Positions 1-6,372 of a stretch of DNA of 11,510 nt are shown piece after piece (positions within the stretch are counted from its first letter, which is position 1; each line of letters opens with the position of its first letter). The notes under the pieces are model-generated. The model was not told the origin of the DNA, made no database searches, and saw nothing but the letters and a program-made list of their open reading frames with translations. The translations under genes were made by a program, and so were the position numbers. Source of the stretch: CAVDAL01 sp963606965 (GTDB lineage Bacteria; Actinomycetota; Coriobacteriia; Coriobacteriales; QAMH01); the NCBI GenBank assembly GCA_963606965.1, contig CAVDAL010000015.1, positions 1-11,510 on the forward strand, written 5' to 3'.

Positions 1-35
1 GTTGTATTTAGCGAACTTAAATTTTTTGATGAAAT

Positions 36-51
36 GCGCAACTCTTTGCGC
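36..51 (-). terminator. weak hairpin just after purF
   Basis: GCGCAA and TTGCGC form a 6-bp perfect stem with a CTCT loop, beginning 3 bases beyond the purF stop codon. On the minus strand it is followed only by ATTTCATC and then an A-run, so it lacks a proper U-tract. It may be a weak terminator or an mRNA 3'-end stabiliser. Nothing else is recognisable in the 54 bases left of purF. Confidence 0.3.
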
Positions 52-54
52 TAG

Positions 55-1494
55 CTATTTATTTTTATCGCGTTCAGAAAGTCCAAGTTCAAAGCGGTCT
101 TTGCGAGTGTCTGTTGGAATAGCAGTTGGATATTGCCCATCAAAACAAGCAGTGCAATAGCCACACCCGTCTTCAGCACCAGCAATGCGCTTTACATTTT
201 CCACGCTTAAATATCCAAGGCTGTCTGCGCCAATAATTTGCGCAATTTCTTCCACGCTATGGTGGCAAGCAATCAAATTTTCACATGAATCAATATCTGT
301 ACCGTAATAACAAGGGTTTGTGAATGCTGGCGCAGAAACTCGCATATGAATTTCCTTCGCTCCTGCATTGCGCAAAAGCTTCACAATACGCGCGCTTGTT
401 GTGCCACGGACAATAGAATCATCAATCAAAACAACACGCTTGTCGCGAACAACATCAACAATAGGATTAAGCTTCATGCGCACTTTATTTTCACGAGCCT
501 TTTGCCCTGCAGCAATAAAGGTGCGAGCAATATATTTATTTTTGATAAAGCCAATTTCATAAGGAATGCCAGATTCTTTTGAGTAACCAACAGCTGCATC
601 CAAGCCTGAATCAGGCACGCCAATAACAACATCTGCATCCACTGGGTGTTCCTGTGCCAAAAATGCACCGGCACGTGCGCGAGCATTGTGAACACAACAC
701 CCATCAATCACAGAATCTGGGCGAGCAAAATAGACATATTCAAAAACGCAAAATGATGGCTCAGCCTTGCCACAATTATCCTTAATGCTGCGCACACCAT
801 TTGCATCAAAAACTACAATTTCACCCGGTTCAAGATCGCGAATAAATTTTGCACCAACAGCATCGAGCGCACAGCTTTCAGATGCAACAACATAGCTGCC
901 ATCTTCTGTAATTCCATAGCAAAGCGGGCGGAAGCCATGCACATCGCGCAAAGCAACAAGCTTTGTTGCAGACATCATGACCAGCGAATATGCGCCCTGG
1001 ATTTTTTGCATAGCGCGCGACGCAGCCTCTTCAATCGAAGGAGTGTTCAAGCGTTCACGCGTGATTAAATAAGAGATAACTTCTGTATCAGAAGTTGTAT
1101 GAAAAATCGAACCTTGAAGTTCAAGCTGTTCACGCAGCTCAAGCGAATTTGTAACATTGCCGTTATGAGCCAAAGCCAAGCGGCCTTTAATGTGATTCAC
1201 AACAATCGGCTGAGCGTTAATGCGCCCGCCGCCGCCAGTCGTGCCATATCGCGCATGGCCAATAGCAATGCTGCCTTGTGGAAATTTATCCATAACAGGC
1301 TGCGTGAAAACTTCGTTAATCAAACCTTCATCTTTATGGTCGACAAAAAGCCCATCGCTATTCACAACAATGCCGCAAGATTCTTGCCCTCTGTGCTGCA
1401 AAGCAAACAAGCCATAATAAACAGCCTGTGCTACATCTTCCACATCTGGTGAATAAATACCAAAAACGCCACACTCTTCGTTTAGCTTCTTCAT
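55..1494 (-). CDS. purF: amidophosphoribosyltransferase (PurF), Fe-S type
   Basis: Catalyses the first committed step of de novo purine synthesis: PRPP plus glutamine gives 5-phosphoribosylamine and glutamate, in the cytoplasm. The 479-residue protein has the usual family length. Residues 1-7 form a short propeptide ahead of Cys8, the expected N-terminal nucleophile of the Ntn-type glutaminase domain, with the conserved GHARYGTTG near residues 79-87 and HNGN near 110-113. The C-terminal phosphoribosyltransferase domain has the PRPP loop VVLIDDSIVRGTTS at residues 354-367. Cys249, Cys395, Cys447 and Cys450 match the four ligands of the structural [4Fe-4S] cluster known from Bacillus PurF, so this is the propeptide-bearing, oxygen-labile type. 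The ATG at 1494 is preceded by GGAGC at suitable distance. It stands alone in the window; other pur genes may lie to the left. A promoter and a dyad directly upstream suggest transcriptional control. Confidence 0.97.
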   Translation of the reverse strand: MKKLNEECGVFGIYSPDVEDVAQAVYYGLFALQHRGQESCGIVVNSDGLFVDHKDEGLINEVFTQPVMDKFPQGSIAIGHARYGTTGGGGRINAQPIVVNHIKGRLALAHNGNVTNSLELREQLELQGSIFHTTSDTEVISYLITRERLNTPSIEEAASRAMQKIQGAYSLVMMSATKLVALRDVHGFRPLCYGITEDGSYVVASESCALDAVGAKFIRDLEPGEIVVFDANGVRSIKDNCGKAEPSFCVFEYVYFARPDSVIDGCCVHNARARAGAFLAQEHPVDADVVIGVPDSGLDAAVGYSKESGIPYEIGFIKNKYIARTFIAAGQKARENKVRMKLNPIVDVVRDKRVVLIDDSIVRGTTSARIVKLLRNAGAKEIHMRVSAPAFTNPCYYGTDIDSCENLIACHHSVEEIAQIIGADSLGYLSVENVKRIAGAEDGCGYCTACFDGQYPTAIPTDTRKDRFELGLSERDKNK

Positions 1495-1524
1495 GAAATA
1501 TGCTCCGATTTTTTAATTTGAAAG

Positions 1525-1542
1525 CCTGTCACATTTGACAGG
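1525..1542. promoter_or_regulatory. candidate purF operator dyad
   Basis: CCTGTCA-CATT-TGACAGG is a perfect 7-bp inverted repeat with a 4-base spacer. It lies at about +7 to +25 relative to the predicted purF transcription start and is not followed by a U-run, so an operator is more likely than a terminator. It does not resemble the Bacillus PurBox as I remember it. The regulator is unknown. Confidence 0.45.
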
Positions 1543-1550
1543 GTTAATAG

Positions 1551-1579
1551 CTTATACCTTGTGAAGAAAATTCATGCAA
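1551..1579 (-). promoter_or_regulatory. purF promoter, sigma70-type
   Basis: On the minus strand TTGCAT (1574-1579) and TATAAG (1551-1556) are separated by exactly 17 bases and point at purF. The predicted transcription start falls just before the CCTGTCA dyad, giving a leader of about 50 nt. Confidence 0.6.
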
Positions 1580-1619
1580 GAAAAAAGCGCAAAGTCCGGC
1601 AAGACGGCTTTATCTTTCT

Positions 1620-1838
1620 TGAATTGCCGCATGCAAAGCTTACAAGTCAATGCTTGGCGCATATATCATCCCATCATTCGTTCTTGCTCCTTTGTGCGGC
1701 GGCGACTACATCTTGATGTTCTATATGGTTAGTGGCCTTTTGCTTCTTGCACTCCTTGTTACGGCATTCCTCCTGCCAGAACTTGGTGCTAAGGGCAAGC
1801 TTGCTAAAGAACATGCAGATGAGCTTAATGCATAATTT
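1620..1838 (+). pseudogene. C-terminal remnant of an MFS-type transporter
   Basis: An open frame runs from just after the in-frame stop at 1620-1622 to the TAA at 1836-1838, with a first ATG at 1650 (61-residue product). The translation has two hydrophobic stretches: residues 2-17 of the 61-residue product, and about 21-43, which includes YILMFYMVSGLLLLALLV. It ends in a charged Lys/Glu-rich tail. This is how the last two membrane spans and cytoplasmic tail of a major facilitator protein look. No Shine-Dalgarno sequence precedes the ATG and no matching upstream portion was found in any plus-strand frame of 1560-1650, so I read it as a 5'-truncated gene. A genuine small two-span membrane protein is the alternative. 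A convergent terminator lies downstream, fitting a once-expressed gene. The assignment rests on hydropathy and general resemblance only. Confidence 0.5.
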
Positions 1839-1894
1839 TGTGTGATTTTTTTACCGCGCAATTTAATGTGAAGGGTTTAAGATTGAACAAATGT

Positions 1895-1926
1895 AAGAAG
1901 CCCCAGCAAGCTTGCTGGGGCTTCTT
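1895..1926. terminator. perfect palindromic bidirectional terminator
   Basis: AAGAAGCCCCAGCAAG is followed directly by its exact reverse complement, making a 32-bp perfect palindrome with a GC-rich core (CCCCAGC/GCTGGGG) and A/T-rich outer arms. It lies between the plus-strand transporter remnant and the minus-strand permease gene, the expected place for a shared convergent terminator. U-rich tracts are modest on both sides (CTTCTTCTT on plus, CTTCTTACATTTG on minus). Confidence 0.75.
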
Positions 1927-1935
1927 CTTGAATGT

Positions 1936-2009
1936 TGGCTTTCCTAAAAAGTTCTTCTTCGTTGCGGAAAAATCGTAATTGTGTATGGTTACTAATAAGC
2001 GGAAAGCCA
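1936..2009. repeat. 74-nt segment bounded by 9-bp inverted repeat
   Basis: TGGCTTTCC (1936-1944) and GGAAAGCCA (2001-2009) are perfect inverted 9-mers closing a 56-base interior. The interior has no coding sense and only minor self-complementarity (for example GTAA/TTAC). It lies just after the permease stop codon and before the palindromic terminator. It could be a structured 3' UTR, a small RNA, or a degraded miniature insertion. I cannot assign it. Confidence 0.35.
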
Positions 2010-2022
2010 GTAGATGTCGTTG

Positions 2023-3786
2023 CTAACTCACCTTCATATCTATGTCGTAATTTTCCTCAAACCACTTAATGATATTTGGAGTATTCTTTGTGGTCAAAGT
2101 TAGAGTCTCGTCTTCACAAGTATCATCTGCATAATTAATTGTGCAGCATAATGATGGGCAATCTTCATCTATGTCCGATTCACCTCTGTAATAAAGAGGA
2201 TCATAATCTCCTGCCCCAGCATTAAGCAGGTCAGGCTTTAGTGCATTTTGAATAAAATCGTCAAATTCACTACTCTTTAAATGCAAATCGTTATAATCTT
2301 CTGCATCTTCATCATAATAAGTAAGACAATAATCAAATGTGCCATTTGCACTTTCTTCACCAATATATTTAGCAAAGCGCGAAGTTATACCTTCTTTAGA
2401 ATTCAAAATGTTTAGAAAGTCATTAAAAGCGCTGCTTGCAGGCTCGCCATTTTTCGTAGCTGCATATGGAATATCATATATTCTTTCAACAACAGATTCG
2501 TCCACAAGTTTATATTTAATGACTAAAGAATATGAAGAACAATAATAATCATCTGTGTTTGCATAATCTTGTTCATCGATATATCCAACATCAACCAGTT
2601 CTTGATGGGTATCAAGCAAATCTTGCACATTGCTTTCATCTTCAATTTTTGCTGTTGCATCATCGACTGTTATTATTGCATAGTCTACATCGGCATTTTC
2701 TGGGACATATTTTGCAATGCCGCACACATCAAAAGCACAACCAGATACAAATGCAATGCAGATAATTGCAAATGCAATGCTACCTTTCCAACATTCATGA
2801 AACACGCGAGTTGTTTTTGAAATTGCCATTTGCGCAAACATCAGCCCAAGCGATGCGCCAACAATCATAGAAATACAGAGTATGACTGTTGAGCCAGCGC
2901 TAATATAATTTCCTGAAAAAGCAAAAACAACATAAGCAATCATTGCAAAGAAGAGCGCCAAACACAGTGCAAATAAATATTTGAATATTGGGTTTAAGAA
3001 TGTAAATGATGCAGCATTTGTTGCCGATTCCAAGTTGCGCTTATTGTTCAGCAAAGCTGCAAGCATTACGAACACAACAGCAACCGCGCAATAAATGGCA
3101 AGAGGCAACCATGAGATATAAGTCACACCTTCTGCTATATGTAAGCACCTAATGAAGATAGCAACACCCGGAGAAAGCCACTCCAATACAATAGAGCTAG
3201 GGTCAAATGTCAAGCCATAAAGCATTGAATCTGCAATTATTCGCACAAGAAATTCTGCGCACACAATAAGGAAGTTGCAAGCAAAAAATAATATAACAGC
3301 TACTACTCTATTGCCAGTCAATTGCGAACAAAGGCTGGCCAAAGAATAGAAGATAAATGTTGTACTGAGCGTCAAACCAAGCCATGTGCTTGCACCATGT
3401 GCGTCTTGAGTAATTAAAAATGCGCAAACATAAACTATGAGTTCAATTATCAGCAGCGGCAAAAGTCCTGACAAATAGATGCTTGCAAATATTGTTTTGC
3501 GCTTTACGGGCACGCTACCATAAAACATTGCTGAAGAGCTTTTGAATAGATATTCAAAGATAAATATGCAGGTAACGATGCTGCCAAGCATTGCGCCAAA
3601 AACAGCTGCAAAATATTCTGCTTTCCAGATAGAAGATAAGAAATCTCCACTGCCGCCCATTGGAGTGATTATGCCAAGCGGGAGCAAAAGCCCTAAAGCC
3701 CAGCAAATAAAGAACCAAAGCCATAATGGCCAGAAGCGTTTGATGTTGCTTTTCATCATACCCAAACTAATTAGCTGCATATTCAT
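2023..3786 (-). CDS. ABC-2-type permease with large extracytoplasmic C-terminal domain
   Basis: Membrane partner of the ATPase encoded just upstream. The 587-residue protein begins with hydrophobic spans at roughly 18-38, 57-78, 100-127, 135-155, 160-185, 225-247, 270-293, 300-320 and 340-362. The last 220 residues are soluble, acidic and rich in Asp, Glu and Tyr, with clusters such as DEDAEDYND. With the spans as counted this tail would face outward, though that topology is an inference. The length far exceeds the roughly 300-residue YtrC/YtrD-like permeases; similar long permeases sit beside YtrA-type regulators in other anaerobes, as far as I recall. The ATG at 3786 overlaps the ATPase gene by 20 nt and follows GGCGGTG. 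The ATG at 3780 is an equally possible start. The substrate is unknown; export or sensing of a cell-envelope-active compound is inferred from context only. Confidence 0.8.
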   Translation of the reverse strand: MNMQLISLGMMKSNIKRFWPLWLWFFICWALGLLLPLGIITPMGGSGDFLSSIWKAEYFAAVFGAMLGSIVTCIFIFEYLFKSSSAMFYGSVPVKRKTIFASIYLSGLLPLLIIELIVYVCAFLITQDAHGASTWLGLTLSTTFIFYSLASLCSQLTGNRVVAVILFFACNFLIVCAEFLVRIIADSMLYGLTFDPSSIVLEWLSPGVAIFIRCLHIAEGVTYISWLPLAIYCAVAVVFVMLAALLNNKRNLESATNAASFTFLNPIFKYLFALCLALFFAMIAYVVFAFSGNYISAGSTVILCISMIVGASLGLMFAQMAISKTTRVFHECWKGSIAFAIICIAFVSGCAFDVCGIAKYVPENADVDYAIITVDDATAKIEDESNVQDLLDTHQELVDVGYIDEQDYANTDDYYCSSYSLVIKYKLVDESVVERIYDIPYAATKNGEPASSAFNDFLNILNSKEGITSRFAKYIGEESANGTFDYCLTYYDEDAEDYNDLHLKSSEFDDFIQNALKPDLLNAGAGDYDPLYYRGESDIDEDCPSLCCTINYADDTCEDETLTLTTKNTPNIIKWFEENYDIDMKVS

Positions 3787-4657
3787 TTACACCGCCCCCT
3801 AATTCATAGATGAAGATTTCTTCAAGTGAAAGCGGCAAAACATTTATAAATGTTGGGCTTGCTTGCGCAAATGAATTTTCAATTTTTGAAGCATCGCCTT
3901 TTAGCACGAGCGTGAAAAGGTGGCCTTGTTGTTCTTCGTTCAAAATTTCAAAGCCTTGTGGTTTGTATAAAGTATCATCTTTGAATGCAAGCTGGACTTT
4001 TGCAAAATTTTCCTGCAAGTCACCCAAGGAACGTTCAATGCGCATTTGGCCTTTTTCCATAATGCCAACATAGTCGCAAACGTCTGTGAGTTCGCGCAGG
4101 TTATGTGAAGAGGAAAGCACAGTCATTCCACGTTCTGCAACTTCTCCCATGACTATGCCCCAAACTTTATAGCGGGCTGTTGGGTCAAGGCCATCTGCTG
4201 GTTCATCTAGCAGCAAAATTTCTGGGCGCTGCGACAAGGCAAGCCAAAATGCAACTTGCTTTTTCATGCCTTTACTAAGGGAACGAATTGTCCTGCGCAC
4301 GTCCATGTCGAAGACTTCTGTCAATTCTTCAAAACGCTTTTTGTCAAAACTTGGGAACAGGCTTGCATGCAAATCGCGCATGTCGCAAATTCTTGCAGAG
4401 TTGTAATAATAAAAATCGCTTGGAATAGAAGCTATGCGCGCCTTTGCTTGTGTATTTTCAAAAATAGGCTCATCCGATATAAGCACTTCCCCGCTATCTG
4501 GATGCATAGCAGCATTGATATGTTGCAAAAGCGTTGTTTTGCCAGCACCATTTGGGCCAACAAGTCCATAAACAACGCCTTTTGGCACATGCATATTTAA
4601 CTTATTAAGGGCGCGGGATGTGCCATAATATTTGACAAGATCCTTAACCTTAATCAT
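3767..4657 (-). CDS. ABC transporter ATP-binding protein (YtrB/BcrA-like)
   Basis: Cytoplasmic ATPase of 296 residues driving the adjacent permease. Walker A GPNGAGKTT is at 34-42, the signature LSKGM at 127-131 (a variant of LSGGQ), Walker B ILLLDEP at 147-153 and the switch His at 185. The segment where the Q-loop Gln is expected reads IPSDFYYY (78-85), so the Gln is absent, which is usual for this subgroup as far as I recall. About 85 residues follow the nucleotide-binding fold. I chose ATG 4657 instead of the longer open frame from 4708: it starts at MIKVKDLVKYYG, where such ATPases begin, and follows GGAAGGTGG. This start overlaps the end of the repressor gene by 8 nt and the 3' end overlaps the permease by 20 nt, so the three genes should be translationally coupled. 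Confidence 0.93.
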   Translation of the reverse strand: MIKVKDLVKYYGTSRALNKLNMHVPKGVVYGLVGPNGAGKTTLLQHINAAMHPDSGEVLISDEPIFENTQAKARIASIPSDFYYYNSARICDMRDLHASLFPSFDKKRFEELTEVFDMDVRRTIRSLSKGMKKQVAFWLALSQRPEILLLDEPADGLDPTARYKVWGIVMGEVAERGMTVLSSSHNLRELTDVCDYVGIMEKGQMRIERSLGDLQENFAKVQLAFKDDTLYKPQGFEILNEEQQGHLFTLVLKGDASKIENSFAQASPTFINVLPLSLEEIFIYELGGGVNEYAAN

Positions 4658-5015
4658 TGTTATTTCCACCTTCCAATCTTTTGGTGAGCTCATCAGATGT
4701 ACACCCAAGAGCTTTTAATTTCTTGACCAATGCGTCAAATTCTTCAAGCATTTCTTTGCGCTGGAGTTGGTTTGTTTCATCTGTCGCGCAAACAAAGCTG
4801 CCCTTGCCAGCTGTCGAATAAATATATCCGCGGCTTTCAAGTTCGCGATATGCTCGCTGAATTGTATTTGGGTTGATTGCTAGCTGCGATGCCAGCGCGC
4901 GGACAGATGGCAGCTTGTCATCTGGCGCCATAACGCCTGCTGCGATTAACTTAATAAAGCCGTCTTCAACTTGTTCATACAATGGTCGTGAATCATGGGA
5001 GTCGATACTGATCAT
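4650..5015 (-). CDS. GntR-family transcriptional repressor, YtrA type
   Basis: DNA-binding regulator of 121 residues, first gene of the repressor-ATPase-permease operon. The N-terminal winged helix-turn-helix spans about residues 10-75, with SVRALASQLAINPNTIQRAY as the helix-turn-helix and a GKGSFV wing. Only a short helical tail of about 45 residues follows, which is the mark of the YtrA subfamily and differs from GntR proteins with a large ligand domain. The open frame extends to 5078, but ATG 5015 is preferred because it follows an excellent AAAGGAGGTGA ribosome site and the upstream codons overlap the operator and promoter. Autoregulation is likely because a dyad covers the -10 box. YtrA-like repressors in Bacillus are released by cell-wall-active antibiotics. 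Whether that holds here is unknown. Confidence 0.92.
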   Translation of the reverse strand: MISIDSHDSRPLYEQVEDGFIKLIAAGVMAPDDKLPSVRALASQLAINPNTIQRAYRELESRGYIYSTAGKGSFVCATDETNQLQRKEMLEEFDALVKKLKALGCTSDELTKRLEGGNNND

Positions 5016-5036
5016 AGGCTCACCTCCTTTCGTGTC

Positions 5037-5063
5037 AACTGTACTAGTGCACTTAATACAGTT
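5037..5063. promoter_or_regulatory. YtrA-like operator dyad
   Basis: AACTGTA (5037-5043) and TACAGTT (5057-5063) are perfect 7-bp inverted arms 13 bases apart. The dyad overlaps the predicted -10 box and start site of the repressor operon. The layout of arms and the 13-base spacing match what I recall of the Bacillus YtrA site (AGTGTA-N13-TACACT). A further TACAGT half-site follows at 5070-5075 and pairs as ACAGT-N5-ACTGT (5071-5085) between -10 and -35. Confidence 0.65.
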
Positions 5064-5088
5064 TAGCGATACAGTCATGCACTGTCAA
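5060..5088 (-). promoter_or_regulatory. promoter of the GntR-ABC operon
   Basis: On the minus strand a perfect -35 TTGACA (5083-5088) is followed 17 bases later by TAAACT (5060-5065). The operator dyad covers the -10 box, so a bound repressor would block polymerase. Confidence 0.7.
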
Positions 5089-5120
5089 CAGCTTTTGCAG
5101 GAAATTTTGCTGGAGTAAAT

Positions 5121-5152
5121 AAAAATGCGGCCGTGCAAAATTGCACGGCCGC
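5121..5152 (-). terminator. rho-independent terminator after the radical SAM gene
   Basis: GCGGCCGTGC and GCACGGCCGC form a 10-bp GC-rich stem, extendable through A-T pairs, at 5127-5152. On the minus strand it is followed by ATTTTTATTT. It ends transcription arriving from the radical SAM gene and insulates the repressor operon. About 100 bases of untranslated sequence (5153-5261) lie between the gene and the terminator; I see nothing else in them. Confidence 0.85.
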
Positions 5153-5261
5153 ACACAATTTATAAATCAATTCGCTACTTCTGTAAGCTTAACTACATTC
5201 ACAAATGTCGTCATGCATAAGCATATACACGCACATGGACATCTGCAAGCACGTTAGCAAA

Positions 5262-6260
5262 CTAGGCAAGGAAAATCTTTGTCTTGCCCTTGTTAACTTC
5301 AGCGCCAGCTTCTTCAAAAATGTTGATGCAAGCAGCAACGCCTTCACCCTGCTGACCACTAGTTTCAGCCTCTGTATCGCGAGGGTTAGCACCAGCTTCT
5401 GCCCAGAACAAGTTAGCGCCAGCCATAACACCAGGCATGTTAGGGTTATGAGTGCAGTTAGCAATATCTGGACCTGTTGCCAAGTTAACAGCAGCAACAA
5501 TATTTGCAAGACGAGCATATGAAATCTGGCCATATTCATAAAGAGCAGAACCAGGAACAGCTGTGCGCCTCATAGCACCAGAATGAACAGGAGCCATCTC
5601 GCGAGTGAAAACTGTCTTTTCTACAAGTTCATCGATGCTATGCTCAGGGCCAATTGGCTCAACACATGTTGACAAGAAAAGCCCAGCTTCCTTTGCATTT
5701 TCGATTGTCTTCCAACGGTCTGCAACCTTCAAAACATTGTCGCGTTCTTCACCCATGCGAATAACATGATATGCACCAGCAAAGCCAACCTTCTTCAATT
5801 CTTTTGCTTGGTCAAGATCAAAGTCTGCAGTATTTACAACCATTGGAATGTCGCCAATTGCTGGCTTTACAACTTTGGCAACTTCAAGCAAATCTTCAAA
5901 CTTCAATGTTGCTGTTGTCATCAAAAAGATTGATGTTGCACCTTCTTCAACCATAAATGTTGCACGATCAACAACATCTTCTGGGTCAAGCTGACCAATG
6001 TCATCTTTATCAAAGCAAGCATTGCAAGGGGCGAATGAGCAGAACTTGCAGTTTGCAGCGCATGGATAGTTATCCAAGCCAATCTGGCCCGAAACTTCAC
6101 ACTGGCCAAATGTATCACGAGAAAACACACGGCTTGCATGACGCATCATCGCAGCTTCTTCTGAATAATCTTCCAGTTGGAACAGCTTCTTCAACTCGTC
6201 GTCGCTAATGATTGTTCCATCAAGTGCCTTGTTAATGATTTTGGTAATTGTAGTATCCAT
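5262..6260 (-). CDS. BioB-like radical SAM enzyme, substrate unknown
   Basis: The 332-residue protein has the radical SAM motif CxxxCxxC at Cys67, Cys71 and Cys74, set in a segment reading CAANCKFCSFAPCNACF, whose Cys79 and Cys82 form an extra CxxC. Features of the biotin synthase/HydE/PylB branch are visible: an N-terminal helical lead-in, SGQIGL before the cluster, a barrel-type run of strands and helices, and RRTAVPGSAL near residue 230. It should bind a [4Fe-4S] cluster and cleave S-adenosylmethionine to start radical chemistry in the cytoplasm. It does not look like true BioB and no biotin genes are nearby. The ATG at 6260 follows AGAGGAAG. A TATAAT box at 6302-6307 suggests its own promoter, and a strong terminator follows. 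It lies beside iron-sulfur and hydrogenase genes but nothing in the sequence proves a link. The family is clear; the reaction is not. Confidence 0.82.
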   Translation of the reverse strand: MDTTITKIINKALDGTIISDDELKKLFQLEDYSEEAAMMRHASRVFSRDTFGQCEVSGQIGLDNYPCAANCKFCSFAPCNACFDKDDIGQLDPEDVVDRATFMVEEGATSIFLMTTATLKFEDLLEVAKVVKPAIGDIPMVVNTADFDLDQAKELKKVGFAGAYHVIRMGEERDNVLKVADRWKTIENAKEAGLFLSTCVEPIGPEHSIDELVEKTVFTREMAPVHSGAMRRTAVPGSALYEYGQISYARLANIVAAVNLATGPDIANCTHNPNMPGVMAGANLFWAEAGANPRDTEAETSGQQGEGVAACINIFEEAGAEVNKGKTKIFLA

Positions 6261-6301
6261 TAATGGCTTCCTCTCTCAATATGGTAATTAGCACTGCATG
6301 C

Positions 6302-6307
6302 ATTATA
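6302..6307 (-). promoter_or_regulatory. candidate -10 box for the radical SAM gene
   Basis: A perfect TATAAT lies on the minus strand 41 bases upstream of the start codon. No good -35 hexamer is present at 16-18 bases, so the promoter may need an activator. A small hairpin, AAGAGT-N5-ACTCTT (6327-6343), lies just upstream and could be a weak terminator for the preceding gene. Confidence 0.4.
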
Positions 6308-6372
6308 AGACAAAATCCAATAGAAGAAGAGTGAAGTACTCTTTGCGGACAAAGAAAGAGTGCGGACGCAAA

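Noticed and set aside
1936..2009. tRNA-like length and paired ends of the 74-nt segment
   Set aside because: No T-arm consensus, no anticodon arm and no CCA context, so it is not a tRNA.
5189..5242. Possible 17-residue Met/Cys-rich peptide on the minus strand after the radical SAM gene
   Set aside because: No ribosome site, very short, and part of a longer shadow frame within the radical SAM gene. Most likely chance.
6327..6372. Paired TTTGCG/CGCAAA and AAGAGT/ACTCTT elements after the ferredoxin-like gene as a terminator
   Set aside because: Short stems and poor U-tracts. Kept only as a remark, since the following TATAAT box could serve the next gene regardless.
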